Source of the DNA: Verrucomicrobiota bacterium
Lineage (GTDB): Bacteria > Verrucomicrobiota > Kiritimatiellia > Kiritimatiellales > Tichowtungiaceae
NCBI GenBank assembly: GCA_030619095.1
Contig: JAUXCB010000090.1
Span: 1-6,451 of the forward strand
Length of the DNA: 6,451 nt
Reading direction: 5' to 3'
Part shown: positions 4,871 through 6,451 of the stretch, one piece after another
Position numbering within the stretch: the first letter of the stretch is position 1
Layout of the letters: each line of letters opens with the position of its first letter
Translations under genes and position numbers: made by a program
The notes under the pieces: generated by a model
What the model saw: only the letters and a program-made list of their open reading frames with translations
Told to the model about the DNA's origin: nothing
Databases searched by the model: none

Positions 4871-4915
4871 TGTTTTATATAAAACACTCTATACAAATGT
4901 TTTACAGATATAGAG
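4871..4915. promoter_or_regulatory. 16-base palindrome next to an inverted repeat in the AT-rich gap
   Basis: TGTTTTATATAAAACA (4871-4886) is a perfect 16-base palindrome. It is followed directly by CTCTATA (4887-4893) and TATAGAG (4909-4915), a second inverted repeat with a 15-base centre. The whole gap 4753-4972 is much more AT-rich than the flanking genes. Paired palindromes like this suggest a protein-binding site or a decayed insertion. No gene begins nearby, so an operator role is unsupported. Confidence 0.35.
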
Positions 4916-4972
4916 CGATGATAAAATCTGCGCTTTTTGGAAACTGGAATTATGGGATTGTTTGCGCCGAGC

Positions 4973-6061
4973 CTAAGCCATTTCTTCGGTTTGCGACTTC
5001 ATCTTCAATTCCACGTCGTGCTCATAGAGAGCCTGAAAGATTTCATTGAGGTCGCCTTCCATGACTCGATCCAGCTTGTAGAGCGTCAGATTGATGCGAT
5101 GGTCGGTTAGACGGTTCTGGGGATAGTTGTAGGTTCGGATTTTTTCGGAGCGATCTCCGGAGCCGACCTGTGAGCGGCGAGCCTCGGCCTGCTCTGCCTC
5201 CTGCGCCTGTTGCTGTTCCTCATAAATCCGTGCGCGAAGCACGCGCATGGCGGCCGCCTTGTTTTTATGTTGTGAGCGCTCGTCCTGACATTGCACCACC
5301 GTTCCAGTCGGGAGATGGGTGATTCGAATGGCGGAGTCTGTGGTGTTAACGTGCTGTCCGCCCGCGCCCTGGGCGCGGTAGGTATCGATTTTTAGGTCTT
5401 CGTTTTTGATCTCGATATCCACCGCCTCAACCTCCGCCAGCACGGCGACGGTGGCGGCCGAGGTGTGAACCCGGCCCTGCGTTTCGGTTTCAGGGACGCG
5501 CTGAACACGGTGGGTTCCGCTTTCATACTTCAGTTTTTTGTAGACGTCTTCGCCCTCAACCGAGAAAACAACCTCCTTATAACCGCCTGCTTCGGAAAAG
5601 TTTACATCCATAACAGAAATTTTAAGGCCGCTGTCTTCCGCATAGCGGCTGTACATGCGGTACAGGTCGCCGGCAAAAATGGCGGCCTCATCGCCACCGG
5701 TTCCGGCGCGGATTTCCATGATCACGTTTTTGCTGTCCGCTGGGTCCGCCGGGATCAGGGCGATCATGATGGCTTTTTCGGCGGCGGGCAGTTTTTCAGT
5801 AGCCTCCGCCAACTCCATCTCCGCCATTTCCTTCAGTTCGGCATCCGTATCGCTATCCGCCAGTAGCTCTCTGCTTTCCGTGATGGTATCCTGCAGAGTC
5901 AAAAAGGTCTTCGCATGTGCGGCGATCTCTTTTTGATGATTATAATCCTGCATCAGACCCCGCATTTTATTGGGATCTGCGGCCACGCCCGGCTGCGACA
6001 TCTCCGTTTCGAGTTCGGAGGTGCGGGCTCGGAGGCTGTCTAGATAGGCACGGTCGATCAT
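4973..6061 (-). CDS. prfA: Peptide chain release factor 1 (RF1)
   Basis: RF1 recognises UAA and UAG in the ribosomal A site and triggers release of the finished protein. The product has 362 residues, close to the usual 360. The anticodon-like tripeptide P-x-T is PET (190-192), in RVPETETQGR, which marks RF1 rather than RF2. The catalytic GGQ (234-236) sits in GAGGQHVNTTDSAIR; its glutamine is normally methylated by PrmC. EIRAGTGGDEAA (116-127) and NLTLYKLDRVMEG (324-336) are also typical. The start is ATG at 6061 (MIDRAYLDS), because upstream in-frame sequence translates the terminator hairpin and has only a TTG. No Shine-Dalgarno precedes it. rpmE lies 54 bases upstream on the same strand, a common pairing. 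prmC, often next, is absent here. The gene ends in TAG, a codon read by RF1 itself. Confidence 0.97.
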   Translation of the reverse strand: MIDRAYLDSLRARTSELETEMSQPGVAADPNKMRGLMQDYNHQKEIAAHAKTFLTLQDTITESRELLADSDTDAELKEMAEMELAEATEKLPAAEKAIMIALIPADPADSKNVIMEIRAGTGGDEAAIFAGDLYRMYSRYAEDSGLKISVMDVNFSEAGGYKEVVFSVEGEDVYKKLKYESGTHRVQRVPETETQGRVHTSAATVAVLAEVEAVDIEIKNEDLKIDTYRAQGAGGQHVNTTDSAIRITHLPTGTVVQCQDERSQHKNKAAAMRVLRARIYEEQQQAQEAEQAEARRSQVGSGDRSEKIRTYNYPQNRLTDHRINLTLYKLDRVMEGDLNEIFQALYEHDVELKMKSQTEEMA

Positions 6062-6071
6062 AGCGGGACAC

Positions 6072-6103
6072 AAAAAGGCCGGACCTCGAATCGAAGTCCG
6101 GCC
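6072..6103 (-). terminator. Intrinsic terminator between rpmE and prfA
   Basis: On the minus strand GGCCGGAC (6103-6096) pairs perfectly with GTCCGGCC (6084-6077) around an 11-base loop, and TTTTT (6076-6072) follows at once. This is a textbook Rho-independent terminator for rpmE. It ends only ten bases before the prfA start codon. prfA must therefore depend on read-through, on an internal promoter, or on processing of a longer RNA. Confidence 0.85.
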
Positions 6104-6115
6104 ATCCAAACGGAT

Positions 6116-6316
6116 TTATTTTTTACCGTACCGTTTGTTGAAGCGGTCGACGCGACCTTCTGTATCAACAAATTTAGCGGTTCCGGTAAAAAACGGATGG
6201 CAGGAGGAGCAGAGATTGACGTGCATTTTCTCAACGGTCGAACGGGTCTTCACCACGTTACCGCAAGCGCATGTAATTTCAGCATCAGTGTACTCAGGAT
6301 GGATTTCTTTTTTCAT
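6116..6316 (-). CDS. rpmE: 50S ribosomal protein L31, zinc-binding form
   Basis: L31 is a small protein at the central protuberance of the large subunit and contributes to the bridge with the small subunit. The 66-residue protein starts MKKEIHPEYTDAEITCACGN and ends RFNKRYGKK, both typical. Four cysteines, C16 and C18 (CAC) and C36 and C39 (CSSC), form the zinc site, so this is the C+ form rather than the zinc-free paralogue. The start at ATG 6316 is supported by AAGGA ten bases upstream and by the family N terminus; a longer frame to 6358 adds residues foreign to the family. It is followed by a strong terminator and then prfA. Confidence 0.97.
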   Translation of the reverse strand: MKKEIHPEYTDAEITCACGNVVKTRSTVEKMHVNLCSSCHPFFTGTAKFVDTEGRVDRFNKRYGKK

Positions 6317-6326
6317 TTTTCTACAG

Positions 6327-6331
6327 TCCTT
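6327..6331 (-). promoter_or_regulatory. Shine-Dalgarno site of rpmE
   Basis: AAGGA on the minus strand, with ten bases between it and the ATG. It is the clearest ribosome binding site in the window and decides the rpmE start in favour of 6316. Confidence 0.75.
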
Positions 6332-6333
6332 GC

Positions 6334-6359
6334 TTAAAAGAGCGAGCCTTTTAATCATA
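6334..6359 (-). promoter_or_regulatory. Inverted repeat and possible -10 box upstream of rpmE
   Basis: TTAAAAG (6334-6340) and CTTTTAA (6348-6354) form a perfect 7-base inverted repeat with a 7-base centre. Next to it, TATGAT on the minus strand (6359-6354) resembles a -10 box with one mismatch. No good -35 box is seen at normal spacing. The arrangement could be an rpmE promoter with an overlapping leader hairpin, but the evidence is thin. Confidence 0.3.
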
Positions 6360-6388
6360 ACCGCCCCTTTGGCGCAAGCCCTTTTTAC

Positions 6389-6423
6389 GGGATTCGGGAT
6401 TCGGGATTTGCGATTCGGGATTC
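6389..6423. repeat. Five tandem copies of the 7-base unit GGGATTC
   Basis: Five successive units read GGGATTC, GGGATTC, GGGATTT, GCGATTC and GGGATTC, with no spacers. The array lies upstream of rpmE and close to the window edge, so its full surroundings are unseen. Units of this kind resemble other short-period intergenic repeats in this window. Confidence 0.75.
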
Positions 6424-6451
6424 GAAACGCAGGGTTTTCCCAATGGGTAAC

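Noticed and set aside
4681..4913. Small open frames in the AT-rich gap before prfA
   Set aside because: They start inside the membrane-protein gene on one or the other strand, have no ribosome binding site, and look like chance frames in AT-rich DNA.
5465..5936. Plus-strand open frames opposite prfA
   Set aside because: Antisense to the well-conserved RF1 sequence, with no recognisable domain.

Overview
The window holds six protein genes, all bacterial, with about 55% or slightly less G+C by eye. Four of them serve translation. They are the 3' part of der (50S assembly GTPase), mnmG (tRNA wobble-uridine modification), prfA (release factor 1) and rpmE (ribosomal protein L31). The other two encode a small cupin and a hemolysin III/PAQR-type membrane protein. 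The organism cannot be fixed from these genes. The gaps are full of short, decayed, palindromic or tandem motifs of a kind I associate with large-genome environmental bacteria, especially Verrucomicrobiota/Kiritimatiellota. That placement is a low-confidence guess.

Layout. 1-870 (+): der, entering from the left. 871-1304: about 430 bases without a gene, holding hairpins, a diverged second copy of the der C-terminal coding sequence, and several repeat families. 1305-3392 (-): mnmG, convergent with der. It carries an in-frame extra segment of 95 codons (about 2424-2708) that ordinary MnmG proteins lack. 3393-3640: a divergent gap with three copies of a TTTCCA-N5-TGGAAA-like palindrome and a triple CAGGAT repeat. 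3641-3985 (+): the cupin gene, whose last codons are made of a 10-base-period repeat. 4087-4752 (+): the hemolysin III-type gene. 4753-4972: an AT-rich convergent gap with several perfect inverted repeats. 4973-6061 (-): prfA. 6116-6316 (-): rpmE, upstream of prfA, with a strong intrinsic terminator between them. 6317-6451: an rpmE leader with an inverted repeat, then a 7-base tandem repeat.

The most notable feature is inside mnmG. The extra segment looks like repeat DNA that happens to stay open in frame, and it contains two exact 16-base palindromes TGTTCCACGTGGAACA, 84 bases apart. This is the consensus of parS, the ParB-binding centromere site of bacterial chromosomes. mnmG (gidA) is often close to the replication origin and to parAB. 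The + strand is C-rich across der and mostly G-rich further right, so an origin-proximal position is plausible but unproven.

The second notable feature is the der tail remnant at 944-1006. It differs from the real tail mainly at third codon positions, so the two sequences seem to have diverged while both were coding. No CRISPR array, tRNA, rRNA, insertion sequence or defence system is visible.
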